A stretch of 64,000 nucleotides of DNA, taken from Variovorax sp. PBL-H6. Lineage in GTDB: Bacteria > Pseudomonadota > Gammaproteobacteria > Burkholderiales > Burkholderiaceae_C. The notes beneath the pieces are model-generated. The model saw only the letters and a program-made list of their open reading frames with translations. It was not told the origin of the DNA and made no database searches. The stretch spans positions 1,302,001 through 1,366,000 of the forward strand of contig NZ_LR594659.1 of the NCBI RefSeq assembly GCF_901827155.1, in the 5' to 3' direction. Position numbers and translations under genes: made by a program. Shown piece after piece: positions 19,849 through 29,286 of this stretch (positions are counted from its first letter, which is position 1; each line of letters opens with the position of its first letter).

Positions 19849-22260
19849 TCAGTTGCGGAAAAGATCGAGGATGCGGCTGCGCTCCTCTGGCTGCGGCGTC
19901 GGACCGATGGGCGCGCCCGAGATCGCCTCGGCAGGCGGCGTCGGGCCAGACTCGACGCCCAGGGTCGCGACACCTCGGCCTGGTGCATAGTCGTCGTAGT
20001 ACCACTCGCCTCCCGCATTGACCACGCCAGCGGGAGGCTTGGCGGTCAGGTCGGTCACTGGAACGCCTTTGATGGCGGTTTCCATGTAGCTGATCCAGAT
20101 CGGCAGGCTCAGCCCGCCGCCAGTCTCGCGGTCGCCGAGCTTGCGCGGCGTGTCGTAGCCCATCCAGGCCACCGCCGCCATGGTCGGCTGGAAGCCTGCG
20201 AACCAGGCATCCAGCGAGTCGTTGGTGGTGCCGGTCTTGCCGTAGATGTCGGGGCGCTTGAGCGTGGCCTGCGCCTTGGCCGCCGTGCCGCTGCGTGCGA
20301 CTTCCTGCAGCAGGCTGTCCATGATGAAGGCGTTGCGCTGCGGAATGGCACGCATGGTCTCGTTGAGCAGCGGCGGCTGGGTTTCAACCAGCACCTTGTC
20401 CTTGTGATCGGTGATGCGCGTCACGAGGTAGGGATTCACGCGATAGCCGCCGTTGGCGAAGACCGAGTAGGCCGTTGCCATCTGCATCGGCGTGACTGCG
20501 CCGGCACCGAGGGCCATGGGCAGATACGCCGGGTGCTTCTCCCGCTCGAAGCCGAAGTTGCCGATCCAGTCCTGGGCGTAGCGCGTGCCGATCGATTGCA
20601 ACACCCGGATCGAAACCATGTTCTTGGATTTCGCAAGCGCTCGGCGCAGGGACATCGGGCCCTCGAAAGCGCCGTCGTAGTTCTTGGGTTCCCAAGGCTG
20701 ACCGCCGGTCGTGCCGGCGTCGAAGAAGAGCGGCCCGTCATTGACGACCGTTGCGGGCGTAAACCCTTTTTCGAGGGCCGCCGAGTAGATGAAGGGTTTG
20801 AAGCTGGAGCCCGGCTGGCGCCAGGCCTGCGTCACGTGGTTGAACTTGTTCTTGTCGAAATCGAAGCCGCCGATCATGGCCTTGACAGCACCGTCGCGCG
20901 GGTCGAGCGCAATGAAAGCGCCCTCGACCTCCGGCAACTGGGTGATCTCCCAGGTGCTCTTCGGCGTCTTCACGACACGGATCACGGCGCCCCGGCGGAT
21001 CTTGATGTTGGGCGGTGCCTTGTCCGACAGCCCCGACTGTGCGGGCCGCAGCCCTTCGCCGGTGATCTGCACGGCATCGCCATTGGCGCGCACGGCGCTG
21101 ATTTCCTTTGCATTGGCCTTGAGCACGACCGCCGACATCACGTCGCCGTTGTCAGGATGCTCGGCCAGCGCATCGTCCACGGCCTCGTCCAGTTCCTTCG
21201 GGTCGTTGGGCAGATCGACGAACTTCTCGGGGCCGCGGTAGATCTGCCGACGTTCGTAGTCCATGATGCCCTTGCGCAGCGACTTGTAGGCCGCGGCCTG
21301 GTCGGTAGCGACCAATGTGGTGTAGACCTTGAGGCCGCGCGTGTAGGTGCTGTCGCCGTACTGCGCGTACATCAGTTGCCGCACCGTCTCAGCGACGTAT
21401 TCGGCATGGAGGCGGGTGGGGTCGGCCCCTTCACGCAGGTGCAGCTCTTCCTTCTTGGCCTCGGCGGCCTGTTCGGCGCTGATGAAGCCGGCTTCCTGCA
21501 TCCGGTCGATCACGTAAAGCTGGCGCCCACGCGCGCGCGAGGGGTTGTTCACCGGATTGTTCGCGCCCGGCGCCTTCGGCAGGCCCGCGAGCATGGCGGC
21601 CTGGGCGATGGTGATGTCCTTGAGCGGCTTGCCAAAGTAGGCTTCCGAAGCAGCCGCGAAGCCGTAGGCCCGGTTGCCGAGATAGATCTGGTTCAGGTAA
21701 ATCTCGAAGATCTGGTCCTTGCTGAGCAGGTGCTCGAGCTTGAAGGTCAGCAGCACTTCGTAGATCTTGCGGGTCAGCGTCTTCTCGGAGCTGAGGTAGA
21801 CATTGCGCGCGACCTGCATGGTGATGGTGGACGCGCCCTGGCTCTTCATCCGGTTCATGTTGGCGATTCCCGCGCGCAACAGGCCCTTGTAGTCGACTCC
21901 GCCATGGTCGTAGAAGCGGGCGTCCTCCGCTGCCAGTACGGCGTCTTTCATAACCTTCGGAATGGTCGCGATGGGCGTGAGGTTGCGGCGTTCCTCGCCG
22001 AACTCGCCGATCAGGATGCCCTCGGAGGAGAACACGCGCAGCGGCAGCTTTGGCCGGTAGTCCGCCAGATCGGAGACGTCCGGCAGGTTCGGGTAGGCCA
22101 CGGCCAGGGCGACCGCCACCACGCAGACCAGCGACACCGCTCCAGCTGCAGCGATACCCAGTCCCCACATCAGGAAGCGCAGAAGCCAGGTCAGCCAGAC
22201 TGGGCGCTGTGCTGGAGTGGGGGTCTTGGAAGGCCCACTGGGGCGTGTTTTTTCGGGCAT
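19849..22260 (-). CDS. mrcA: Penicillin-binding protein 1A (glycosyltransferase and transpeptidase)
   Basis: 803 residues, a class A PBP that polymerises and cross-links peptidoglycan. One membrane anchor (about 23-56) is followed by the glycosyltransferase domain with catalytic Glu 112 in AEDARFYDHGG and with GASTITMQVARN. The transpeptidase has PGSSFKPF (active Ser), SKN and KTGTT. C-terminal residues are Pro-rich. It is divergent from pilM, as in many gammaproteobacteria and betaproteobacteria. Confidence 0.97.
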   Translation of the reverse strand: MPEKTRPSGPSKTPTPAQRPVWLTWLLRFLMWGLGIAAAGAVSLVCVVAVALAVAYPNLPDVSDLADYRPKLPLRVFSSEGILIGEFGEERRNLTPIATIPKVMKDAVLAAEDARFYDHGGVDYKGLLRAGIANMNRMKSQGASTITMQVARNVYLSSEKTLTRKIYEVLLTFKLEHLLSKDQIFEIYLNQIYLGNRAYGFAAASEAYFGKPLKDITIAQAAMLAGLPKAPGANNPVNNPSRARGRQLYVIDRMQEAGFISAEQAAEAKKEELHLREGADPTRLHAEYVAETVRQLMYAQYGDSTYTRGLKVYTTLVATDQAAAYKSLRKGIMDYERRQIYRGPEKFVDLPNDPKELDEAVDDALAEHPDNGDVMSAVVLKANAKEISAVRANGDAVQITGEGLRPAQSGLSDKAPPNIKIRRGAVIRVVKTPKSTWEITQLPEVEGAFIALDPRDGAVKAMIGGFDFDKNKFNHVTQAWRQPGSSFKPFIYSAALEKGFTPATVVNDGPLFFDAGTTGGQPWEPKNYDGAFEGPMSLRRALAKSKNMVSIRVLQSIGTRYAQDWIGNFGFEREKHPAYLPMALGAGAVTPMQMATAYSVFANGGYRVNPYLVTRITDHKDKVLVETQPPLLNETMRAIPQRNAFIMDSLLQEVARSGTAAKAQATLKRPDIYGKTGTTNDSLDAWFAGFQPTMAAVAWMGYDTPRKLGDRETGGGLSLPIWISYMETAIKGVPVTDLTAKPPAGVVNAGGEWYYDDYAPGRGVATLGVESGPTPPAEAISGAPIGPTPQPEERSRILDLFRN

Positions 22261-22284
22261 GAAGCGATGTTGAAGTCAGCGCCA

Positions 22285-22290
22285 ATTATA
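22285..22290 (-). promoter_or_regulatory. -10 box for mrcA
   Basis: A perfect TATAAT on the minus strand, 25 bp before the mrcA ATG. No good -35 was found at 16-18 bp, so only the -10 is reported. The rest of the 242-bp mrcA-pilM gap is AT-richer than the surroundings and must hold the pilM promoter too, but no convincing box pair is seen for it. Confidence 0.5.
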
Positions 22291-22502
22291 AAAAGCGACG
22301 GCTCTCCAGCGACCTTTGGAGCGACATAAAACCCAAGTACTCGCATTTGTGACGTAAGTTGTGAATCGAGGCTGTTACGTTCCCTTTTGACAACGCTCGA
22401 TGAGACAGTTGAGGCCAATGCGCTTGGTTGGCTGTACACCTCCTGCTAGCATGCAACCACACGTAATTATTTCTAATCGTTACAAACACAACGGGATATA
22501 AC

Positions 22503-23582
22503 TTGGCTGCTTTGGGATCGCTGTTCAGCCGTCAACCCGCGCCTCTGCTCGGGTTGGACGTCAGCTCATCCAGCGTGAAGCTGGTCGAGCTCGGCCGCGA
22601 TGCCAGCGGCAAGTTGGTTCTGGAACGTTGCGCGATCGAGCCCCTGGAGCGAGGCTGGATCACCGATGGCAATGTCGAGAAATTCGATGAGGTGGCCGAG
22701 GCCGTGCGGCGCGCCGTGCGCAAGAGCGGCAGCCGTACCAAGAATGCCGCACTGGCTCTGCCGCCCTCGGCAGTCATCACCAAGAAGATCGTCCTGCCCG
22801 GCGGCATGAGCGAGCAGGAGCTCGAGATCCAGGTCGAGTCGGAAGCCAATCAGTACATTCCCTTTTCCCTCGATGAGGTGAGTCTGGACTTCTGCGTCAT
22901 CGGGCAGAGTGCCACTTCGACCGGCGATGTCGAAGTCCTGATCGCCGCTTCGCGCAAGGAAAAGGTCCAGGACCGGCAGGGCCTTGCCGAAGCGGCAGGC
23001 CTCAAGGCCGTGATTCTCGACGTCGAATCTTATGCGTCACGACTGGCGACGGCGCGGCTGATTGAGCAGTTGCCTGGCCAGGGCCGCGATGCCGTGGTGG
23101 CCCTGTTCGAGGTGGGTGCCTTCACCACCAGCATGCAGGTGCTTCGCAACCAGGAAGTGCTCTACGACCGCGATCAGGCCTTCGGGGGCGCCCAGCTGAC
23201 ACAGCTGATCGTGCGCCAGTACGGCTTTTCCGCGGAAGAGGCGGAGACAAAGAAACGAAGCGGCGACCTGCCCGACGACTATGGCTCGGGCGTGCTCAAG
23301 CCCTTTGTGGCGAGCATTGCCCAGGAGATCGCGCGGGCACTGCAGTTCTTCTTTACCAGCACGCCGCACAACCGTGTCGACTATGTCCTGCTCGCGGGCG
23401 GGTCGGCTGCGTTGCCGGGCCTCACCAGCGCCGTGACACGGCAGACCTCCTTTGCCTGCTCGCTCGTCAATCCCTTCGATGGAATGGAGATCGGAGGCGG
23501 CATCCGCGAGAAGAAGGTGCGGCGCGAGGCGCCTTCCTACCTGACCTCATGCGGGCTTGCCATGCGGAGGTTCCTGCAGTGA
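22503..23582 (+). CDS. pilM: Type IV pilus inner-membrane platform protein PilM
   Basis: 359 residues, an actin/FtsA-like ATPase on the cytoplasmic face that binds PilN. It shows the phosphate-1 motif GLDVSSSSVKLVEL, a conserved EQELEIQVESEANQYIPF region and the adenosine motif VLLAGGSAALPGL. The start is TTG at 22503; no ATG or GTG gives the full N-terminal strand. It heads the pilMNOPQ operon, overlapping pilN as GTGA. Confidence 0.94.
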   Translation: MAALGSLFSRQPAPLLGLDVSSSSVKLVELGRDASGKLVLERCAIEPLERGWITDGNVEKFDEVAEAVRRAVRKSGSRTKNAALALPPSAVITKKIVLPGGMSEQELEIQVESEANQYIPFSLDEVSLDFCVIGQSATSTGDVEVLIAASRKEKVQDRQGLAEAAGLKAVILDVESYASRLATARLIEQLPGQGRDAVVALFEVGAFTTSMQVLRNQEVLYDRDQAFGGAQLTQLIVRQYGFSAEEAETKKRSGDLPDDYGSGVLKPFVASIAQEIARALQFFFTSTPHNRVDYVLLAGGSAALPGLTSAVTRQTSFACSLVNPFDGMEIGGGIREKKVRREAPSYLTSCGLAMRRFLQ

Positions 23583-24202
23583 TCTTGATCAACCTGCTCC
23601 CGCACCGGGAGGCAGCGCGCAAGCGCCGGCGCGAAACCTTCTATGCCGCTCTGGGTGCTTCGGCCGTGGCAGGCTTTCTGATTGCAGGTGGCGCCTATCT
23701 CTGGTACCAGGCCCAGATCTCGAGCCAGCAGGGCAAGAACAGCTTCCTTCAGGCCGAGATCAAGAAACTCGAGGCCGAGATCAAGGAAATCTCGACCCTT
23801 CAGGCCGAAATCGCGGCCTTGCGCGCTCGTCAGCAAGCCGTCGAGGATCTTCAGGGCGACCGCAACATGCCGGTCCACCTGCTCAACGAACTCGTGCGGC
23901 AGTTGCCCGATGGCGTCTACCTGACGAGCATGAAGCAGGACAACCAGACCGTCACCCTCCTGGGTCAGGCGCAGTCCAACGAGCGGGTTTCGGAACTGTT
24001 GCGCAACCTGGGCAACAACAGCCCCTGGCTGGTCAAGCCTGAGTTGGTGGAAATCACCTCCGGCAATGTCAATTTAAGCCCCCGCGACCAGCGGCGCGTG
24101 GCGAATTTCACCATGCGTATCGGACTCAAACGGCCGACGGATGCACAAAAGGCGGCCCCTGGGGCCGGCAGTGCGCCGACGTCCGCCGCAGGAAAAGGCT
24201 GA
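23579..24202 (+). CDS. pilN: Type IV pilus biogenesis protein PilN
   Basis: 207 residues. An inner-membrane protein with a short cytoplasmic N-terminus carrying the PilM-binding motif INLLPHRE, one membrane helix (about 25-47), a coiled coil (about 50-95) and a ferredoxin-like periplasmic domain. The GTG at 23579 overlaps the pilM stop and places INLLPHRE at residues 4-11, as expected. It partners PilO. Confidence 0.95.
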   Translation: MILINLLPHREAARKRRRETFYAALGASAVAGFLIAGGAYLWYQAQISSQQGKNSFLQAEIKKLEAEIKEISTLQAEIAALRARQQAVEDLQGDRNMPVHLLNELVRQLPDGVYLTSMKQDNQTVTLLGQAQSNERVSELLRNLGNNSPWLVKPELVEITSGNVNLSPRDQRRVANFTMRIGLKRPTDAQKAAPGAGSAPTSAAGKG

Positions 24203-24210
24203 GCGTCATC

Positions 24211-24885
24211 ATGGCAACCCAACGCGCATCCTCCGACATCGACTTCGCCGGTGCTCTTCAGCGCTTCGGCGATCAGTTCCGCGGTCTAAATCCGAACGAT
24301 CCCTCCGTCTGGCCGCCGGTACCACGCTACGCGCTTTGCGTGCTGGTCACCGCCCTCGTTCTGGTGGCCCTGTGGTTCGTCTGGCTTACCAATTCAAACG
24401 ATGAGCTCGAGGCCGAGCGAACCAAGGAAGTCGCGCTCAGGGCCGACTACCAGAAGAAGGTGGGTCAGGCGGCCAATCTCGAACTGTTGAAAAAGCAGCG
24501 GGAGCAGGTTCAGCAGTATGTGACGCTGCTCGAGAAGCAGCTCCCGAGCAAGGCCGAAATGGACGCCTTGCTATCCGACATCAATCAGGCCGGTCTCGGG
24601 CGCAGCCTGCAATTCGAGCTGTTCCGGCCGGGCCAGGTGGTCGTGAAGGACTACTACGCCGAGCTGCCGATTGCCGTGCGCGTGACCGGGCGCTATCACG
24701 ACATGGGTGCCTTCGCAGCGGACATTGCCAATCTCTCGCGCATCGTGACCTTGAACAACCTGGCCGTCGTCCCCGCAAAAGACGGCATGCTGACGATGGA
24801 TGCCACTGCGAGGACCTTCCGTTACCTGGACGACGAAGAGCAGGCGGCCCAGAAGCGAGCTGTGGCGGGAGCGAAGAAGAAATGA
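24211..24885 (+). CDS. pilO: Type IV pilus biogenesis protein PilO
   Basis: 224 residues. One membrane helix (about 47-67, ALCVLVTALVLVALWFVWL), a coiled coil (about 70-115) and a periplasmic domain with ELPIAVRVTGRYHDMGAFAA, the best conserved PilO segment. It forms a heterodimer with PilN that links PilM in the cytoplasm to PilP. The stop overlaps the pilP ATG. Confidence 0.95.
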   Translation: MATQRASSDIDFAGALQRFGDQFRGLNPNDPSVWPPVPRYALCVLVTALVLVALWFVWLTNSNDELEAERTKEVALRADYQKKVGQAANLELLKKQREQVQQYVTLLEKQLPSKAEMDALLSDINQAGLGRSLQFELFRPGQVVVKDYYAELPIAVRVTGRYHDMGAFAADIANLSRIVTLNNLAVVPAKDGMLTMDATARTFRYLDDEEQAAQKRAVAGAKKK

Positions 24886-25424
24886 GCAGGCTTGCGTTTG
24901 CGCTGTGCGTCGGCGTTGCGGCTGTCGTCCTGAGCGGCTGCATGGGCTCGGACCAGGAAGAGCTCCAACAATGGATGGCCGAACAGCGGGCAAATGTGCG
25001 CCCCACGGTGCCGCCCATCACAGAGCCGAAGAAATTCACACCCCAAGCCTATACCGAGGCCAGTGCGTTCGAGCCCTTCAACATGCAGAAGCTCACGCAG
25101 GCTTTGCGCCGCGACTCGGCCCAGCCGAGCACCTCGGGTCTCATCGCGCCTGAGTTGGCTCGCCGCAAGGAAGCACTCGAAGCTTTCCCGCTCGACTCGA
25201 TGGCGATGGTGGGCAGCATGAACCGCAATGGTCAGCCGGTGGCCCTGGTCACCGTCGACAAGCTGCTCTATCAGGTTCGGGTCGGAAACTATCTGGGACT
25301 CAACTACGGGCGCATCACCCGTATCAGCGAAACCGAACTCGCCTTGCGTGAAATCGTGCAGGACGCCGCCGGTGAATGGATCGAACGCGTGGCGACGCTG
25401 CAGTTGCAAGAGAGGTCGAAATGA
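24882..25424 (+). CDS. pilP: Type IV pilus lipoprotein PilP
   Basis: 180 residues. Lipobox LSGC with Cys 20, an extended linker, then the homology-region beta domain (about 95-175, with VGSMNRNGQPVALVTVD and VGNYLGLNYGRITRI) that docks on the secretin PilQ. The ATG overlaps the pilO stop and the TGA overlaps the pilQ ATG, so pilO, pilP and pilQ are tightly coupled. Confidence 0.96.
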   Translation: MSRLAFALCVGVAAVVLSGCMGSDQEELQQWMAEQRANVRPTVPPITEPKKFTPQAYTEASAFEPFNMQKLTQALRRDSAQPSTSGLIAPELARRKEALEAFPLDSMAMVGSMNRNGQPVALVTVDKLLYQVRVGNYLGLNYGRITRISETELALREIVQDAAGEWIERVATLQLQERSK

Positions 25425-27559
25425 AGAATTCAAGGTTCGCGCAGTGGCTGCGCGTGGTCGGCGTCAGCCTGCTCGCGCTCGGCGCGGCAGCGGCGGCGCA
25501 TGCGCAGAACGCCATCGAGTCGGTCACCAGTTCGATGCAGTCGGGTGCCGAGGTCATCCGGGTCGACCTGACGCAACCGCTGGCCGCTGTGCCTACAGGC
25601 TTCGCGATTCAGACGCCGGCGCGCATCGCACTCGATTTTCCGGGCGTGACCAACGCCATCGGCCGCTCGACCATCGATGTCAACCAGGGCAACCTTCGTT
25701 CCGTCAATGTGGTCCAGGCAGGTGAACGTACCCGTCTGGTGCTGAACCTCAAGCAGGCCACCGCGTACAAGGCCGAGATCCAGGGCAAGTCGCTCCTCGT
25801 TTCACTGGAGCCTGTCCCGGGTGCCGCGCTCGTGGCCTCGACGCCGCAGGCCTTTGCCGAGAACCGCAATCGCGATACGCTGCCGCTGCGCGACGTCGAT
25901 TTCCGCCTGGGTTCGGACAACACGGGGCGTGTGATCGTCGATCTTGCCAACAACCAGGTGGGCGTCGACATCCGCCAGCAGGGCCGCAGCCTGGTGGTGG
26001 AATTCACCAAGTCGACGCTGCCAGAGGGCCTGCGCCGCCGCCTTGATGTGTCGGACTTCGGCACGCCGGTGCAGACCGTCACCACCCAGCAGGCCGGTGA
26101 CCGCGTGCGCATGACCATTGAGCCCAAGGGTGATTGGGAGCATAGCGCCTACCAGAGCGAGAACCAGTTCGTGGTCGAGGTGCGCCCGCGCAAGGTGGAC
26201 CCAACCAAGCTGACCCAGGGCGTGGGCTACACCGGCGAGAAGCTGTCGCTGAACTTCCAGAACATCGAGATCCGCTCGCTGCTTCAGGTGATCGCCGACT
26301 TCACCAACTTCAACATCGTGACCTCGGACTCCGTGACCGGCGCGCTCACCCTTCGCCTGAAGGACGTGCCCTGGGATCAGGCCCTCGACATCATCATGCA
26401 GGCCAAGAACCTGGGCATGCGCAAGAACGGCAGCGTGCTGTGGATTGCGCCCAAGGACGAAATCAACGCGAAGGAAAAGCTCGAGTTCGAGGCCCAGGCT
26501 GCGATCCAGAACCTAGAGCCCCTGCGCACCCAGTCCTTCCAACTGAACTACACCAAGGCCGTCGCAATTGCGCAGGGCCTGACGGGCACGGGCGCCTCCA
26601 GCGGCGGCGGCTCAGGCACCACGACCCGCATCCTGAGCCCGCGCGGCAGCGTGATTGCCGAATCGCGCACGAACCAGCTTTTCGTGTCGGACATTCCCTC
26701 GCGCCTGCAACAGGTCGCCGAGCTCATCCAGAAGCTGGACATTCCGGTGCGGCAGGTACTGATCGAGGCACGGATCGTCGAGGCGTCGGACACCTTCGGC
26801 AAGTCGCTGGGCGTGCGGCTCGGCGGCGGCATCTCAGGCGGCACCGTGGGCTCCAACAACGGCCGCCCGGTGTTCGGCAACCTCGGCGCTATGCCCGTCG
26901 TGACTGGCGCGACCGCTACCACCCCGGCCAGCGCACTCACCACCTTCACGAACTCGAATTTCGTGAACTTGCCGTCGACTGGCGTACAAGGCAACGGCAA
27001 CGCGCCGGGAACCTTCGCCATCTCTCTGTTCAATTCCAGCTTCTCGCGCATGCTGAATCTGGAAATCTCTGCGCTCGAAGCAGACGGCAAGGGCAAGGTG
27101 GTGTCCAGCCCCCGCGTTGTGACTGCAGACCAGACCAAGGCTTTGATCGAGCAGGGCACGGAGTTGCCCTACCAGGTTGCGACCTCCAGCGGCGCCACCT
27201 CGATCGCCTTCCGCAAGGCCAACCTGAAGCTCGAGGTCACACCGCAGATCACGCCCGAGGGCAACATCATCCTGACGCTGGACGTCAACAAGGACACGGT
27301 CGGCCAGGCGACGACGGCAGGCTTTGCCATCAACACCAAGCACGTGCAGACCGAAGTGCTGGTCGAGAACGGCGGCACGGTGGTCATCGGTGGTATCTTC
27401 GAACTCACCGAAACCAACGATGAATCGCGCGTGCCGGTGCTCGGTGAAGTGCCCTATGTCGGGGCGCTGTTCCGCACACGCAATCGCGTTGCCAACAAGA
27501 CCGAAATGCTCGTCTTTATCACCCCGAAGATGATTACCGACCGGAACGCCGCGCGCTAA
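25421..27559 (+). CDS. pilQ: Type IV pilus secretin PilQ
   Basis: 712 residues. The outer-membrane channel for the pilus fibre. A signal peptide (about 1-28, ending AHA) is followed by two AMIN domains, N0/N1 domains (LSLNFQNIEIRSLLQVIADF) and the C-terminal secretin barrel with VPVLGEVPYVGALFR and LVFITPKMI. The ATG at 25421 overlaps the pilP stop; longer upstream frames overlap pilP and lack a signal peptide. aroK begins 25 bp later, a classic pilQ-aroK-aroB junction. Confidence 0.96.
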   Translation: MKNSRFAQWLRVVGVSLLALGAAAAAHAQNAIESVTSSMQSGAEVIRVDLTQPLAAVPTGFAIQTPARIALDFPGVTNAIGRSTIDVNQGNLRSVNVVQAGERTRLVLNLKQATAYKAEIQGKSLLVSLEPVPGAALVASTPQAFAENRNRDTLPLRDVDFRLGSDNTGRVIVDLANNQVGVDIRQQGRSLVVEFTKSTLPEGLRRRLDVSDFGTPVQTVTTQQAGDRVRMTIEPKGDWEHSAYQSENQFVVEVRPRKVDPTKLTQGVGYTGEKLSLNFQNIEIRSLLQVIADFTNFNIVTSDSVTGALTLRLKDVPWDQALDIIMQAKNLGMRKNGSVLWIAPKDEINAKEKLEFEAQAAIQNLEPLRTQSFQLNYTKAVAIAQGLTGTGASSGGGSGTTTRILSPRGSVIAESRTNQLFVSDIPSRLQQVAELIQKLDIPVRQVLIEARIVEASDTFGKSLGVRLGGGISGGTVGSNNGRPVFGNLGAMPVVTGATATTPASALTTFTNSNFVNLPSTGVQGNGNAPGTFAISLFNSSFSRMLNLEISALEADGKGKVVSSPRVVTADQTKALIEQGTELPYQVATSSGATSIAFRKANLKLEVTPQITPEGNIILTLDVNKDTVGQATTAGFAINTKHVQTEVLVENGGTVVIGGIFELTETNDESRVPVLGEVPYVGALFRTRNRVANKTEMLVFITPKMITDRNAAR

Positions 27560-27584
27560 GGCGCGTGCGCGTTCGCAGCACCGC

Positions 27585-28130
27585 GTGTCGGTCGCACTCG
27601 TCGGCTTGCCCGGCGCCGGAAAATCCGCGGTGGGCCGGCGTCTCGGGCAGCGTCTCCATCTGCCTTTCGTCGACAGTGATGAGCTGATCGAGCGCCGCAT
27701 CGGCTGTTCCATCCGGGACTACTTCGAACGCGAGGGCGAGCAGAGTTTTCGCGACCTCGAACAAAGCGTGATCGCTGATCTCGCGGCCTCGCCTCGCGGC
27801 GTCCTGTCCACCGGCGGCGGCTCCGTGCTGCGGGAGGCCAACCGGGTCCAACTGCGCTCCCACTTCCATGTGATCTACCTGCGCTCCTCGCCCGAGGACC
27901 TGTTCAGGCGCCTGCGGCACGACGTCAAGCGGCCGCTGCTGCAGGTGGCCGACCCGCTGGGTCGGTTGCACGAACTCTACAGTGCACGCGACCCACTCTA
28001 CCGCGAGACGGCTCATGATGTTGTCGAGACCGGCCGGCCTTCGGTCGCGATGCTGGTGAACATCATCGTGATGCAGTTGGAGCTCGCCGGCGTGATATCC
28101 CCGGGCTCCCGAAGCGATCCGCAGGGCTGA
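27585..28130 (+). CDS. aroK: Shikimate kinase
   Basis: 181 residues. Phosphorylates shikimate in aromatic amino-acid synthesis. The Walker A motif is GLPGAGKS (residues 7-14); VDSDELIE (shikimate-binding Asp), LSTGGGSV and the LID segment RLRHDVKRPLLQ are present. The GTG at 27585 is the first usable start; the ribosome-binding site is weak, so expression may depend on readthrough from pilQ. Confidence 0.95.
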   Translation: MSVALVGLPGAGKSAVGRRLGQRLHLPFVDSDELIERRIGCSIRDYFEREGEQSFRDLEQSVIADLAASPRGVLSTGGGSVLREANRVQLRSHFHVIYLRSSPEDLFRRLRHDVKRPLLQVADPLGRLHELYSARDPLYRETAHDVVETGRPSVAMLVNIIVMQLELAGVISPGSRSDPQG

Positions 28131-28166
28131 GCCTGGACCCGGCGCCATGCGCCTAAACTCGGAGCC

Positions 28167-29267
28167 ATGCCAGTGTCCGCCTCCCCCGAATGCGTCGAAA
28201 TTCAGCTCGGCGAGCGCAGCTATCCGATCTTGATCGGCAGTGAGCTGCTCCGCCAGCCCGGGAGCTTCGACGCCGTGCCTGCAGCCGCCGCGGCGCTGAT
28301 CGTCACGAACACCACCGTCGCGCCGCTCTATGGCGAGCGGCTGCGCAACGCCTTGGCCAGCCGCTTCCGAGCCGTGCACCTGCTGGAACTTCCCGATGGC
28401 GAGGCGCACAAGGATTGGCCCACACTCAACCTGATTTTCGATGCCCTGTTGCGCCATGGCTGCGACCGCAAGACGGTGCTCGTCGCCCTCGGCGGCGGGG
28501 TGGTGGGCGACATGACCGGATTTGCCGCTGCCAGTTACATGCGAGGCGTGCCCTACGTGCAGGTGCCGACCACCTTGCTCGCCCAGGTCGATTCGTCGGT
28601 CGGCGGCAAGACAGCGATCAACCATCCGCTCGGCAAGAACATGATCGGCGCCTTCTACCAGCCGCGCCTCGTTCTGTGCGATCTCTCCACGCTCGCCACG
28701 CTGCCGCGGCGGGAGCTCAGTGCGGGGCTGGCCGAGATCATCAAGTACGGGCCGATCTACGACATGCGCTTCTTCGACTGGATTGAAGCGAACATCGAAG
28801 CGCTGGTGGCGCGAGACCCGGCCGCGCTGGCCCACGCGGTCCGGCGCAGCTGCGAGATCAAGGCCGCGGTCGTGGGGCTGGACGAGCGAGAGACCGGCTT
28901 GCGGGCGATCCTGAATTTCGGCCATACCTTCGGTCATGCCATCGAGGCGGGTCTGGGCTACGGTCGCTGGCTGCACGGCGAGGCGGTCGGCTGCGGCATG
29001 GTCCTGGCCGCCGAGCTGTCGCAGCGACTGGGCGGCACCGATGCGGCGTTTGTCGCGCGGCTGTCTGCGCTGATCAAGCGGGCAGGGCTGCCGGTAGTCG
29101 CCCCCTCGCTGGGCGCGGATCGATACCTCGAGCTGATGCGCATCGACAAGAAGTCGGAAGCGGGCGAGATCCGTTTCGTGGTGATCGACAAGCCAGGCTC
29201 GGCCGTCGTGCGCAGCGCCCCCGACGCCCTCGTGCGCGAGGTGTTGGCACAGCGCTGTGAGGCCTGA
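28167..29267 (+). CDS. aroB: 3-dehydroquinate synthase
   Basis: 366 residues. Converts DAHP to 3-dehydroquinate, an NAD- and metal-dependent step. Motifs include [10 protein letters not shown], the [22 protein letters not shown] site, [19 protein letters not shown], and metal-binding [18 protein letters not shown] box (28154-28159) lies only 7 bp before the ATG, raising the possibility of its own very short or leaderless transcript besides cotranscription with aroK. Confidence 0.96.
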   Translation: MPVSASPECVEIQLGERSYPILIGSELLRQPGSFDAVPAAAAALIVTNTTVAPLYGERLRNALASRFRAVHLLELPDGEAHKDWPTLNLIFDALLRHGCDRKTVLVALGGGVVGDMTGFAAASYMRGVPYVQVPTTLLAQVDSSVGGKTAINHPLGKNMIGAFYQPRLVLCDLSTLATLPRRELSAGLAEIIKYGPIYDMRFFDWIEANIEALVARDPAALAHAVRRSCEIKAAVVGLDERETGLRAILNFGHTFGHAIEAGLGYGRWLHGEAVGCGMVLAAELSQRLGGTDAAFVARLSALIKRAGLPVVAPSLGADRYLELMRIDKKSEAGEIRFVVIDKPGSAVVRSAPDALVREVLAQRCEA

Positions 29268-29286
29268 ATCGCAGGCCGGGGCGACA

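Noticed and set aside
22386..22391. TTGACA upstream of pilM as a promoter -35
   Set aside because: No acceptable -10 follows at 16-18 bp. A TTGGTT/TAGCAT pair further down (22423-22452) has an 18-bp spacer and is too weak to call.
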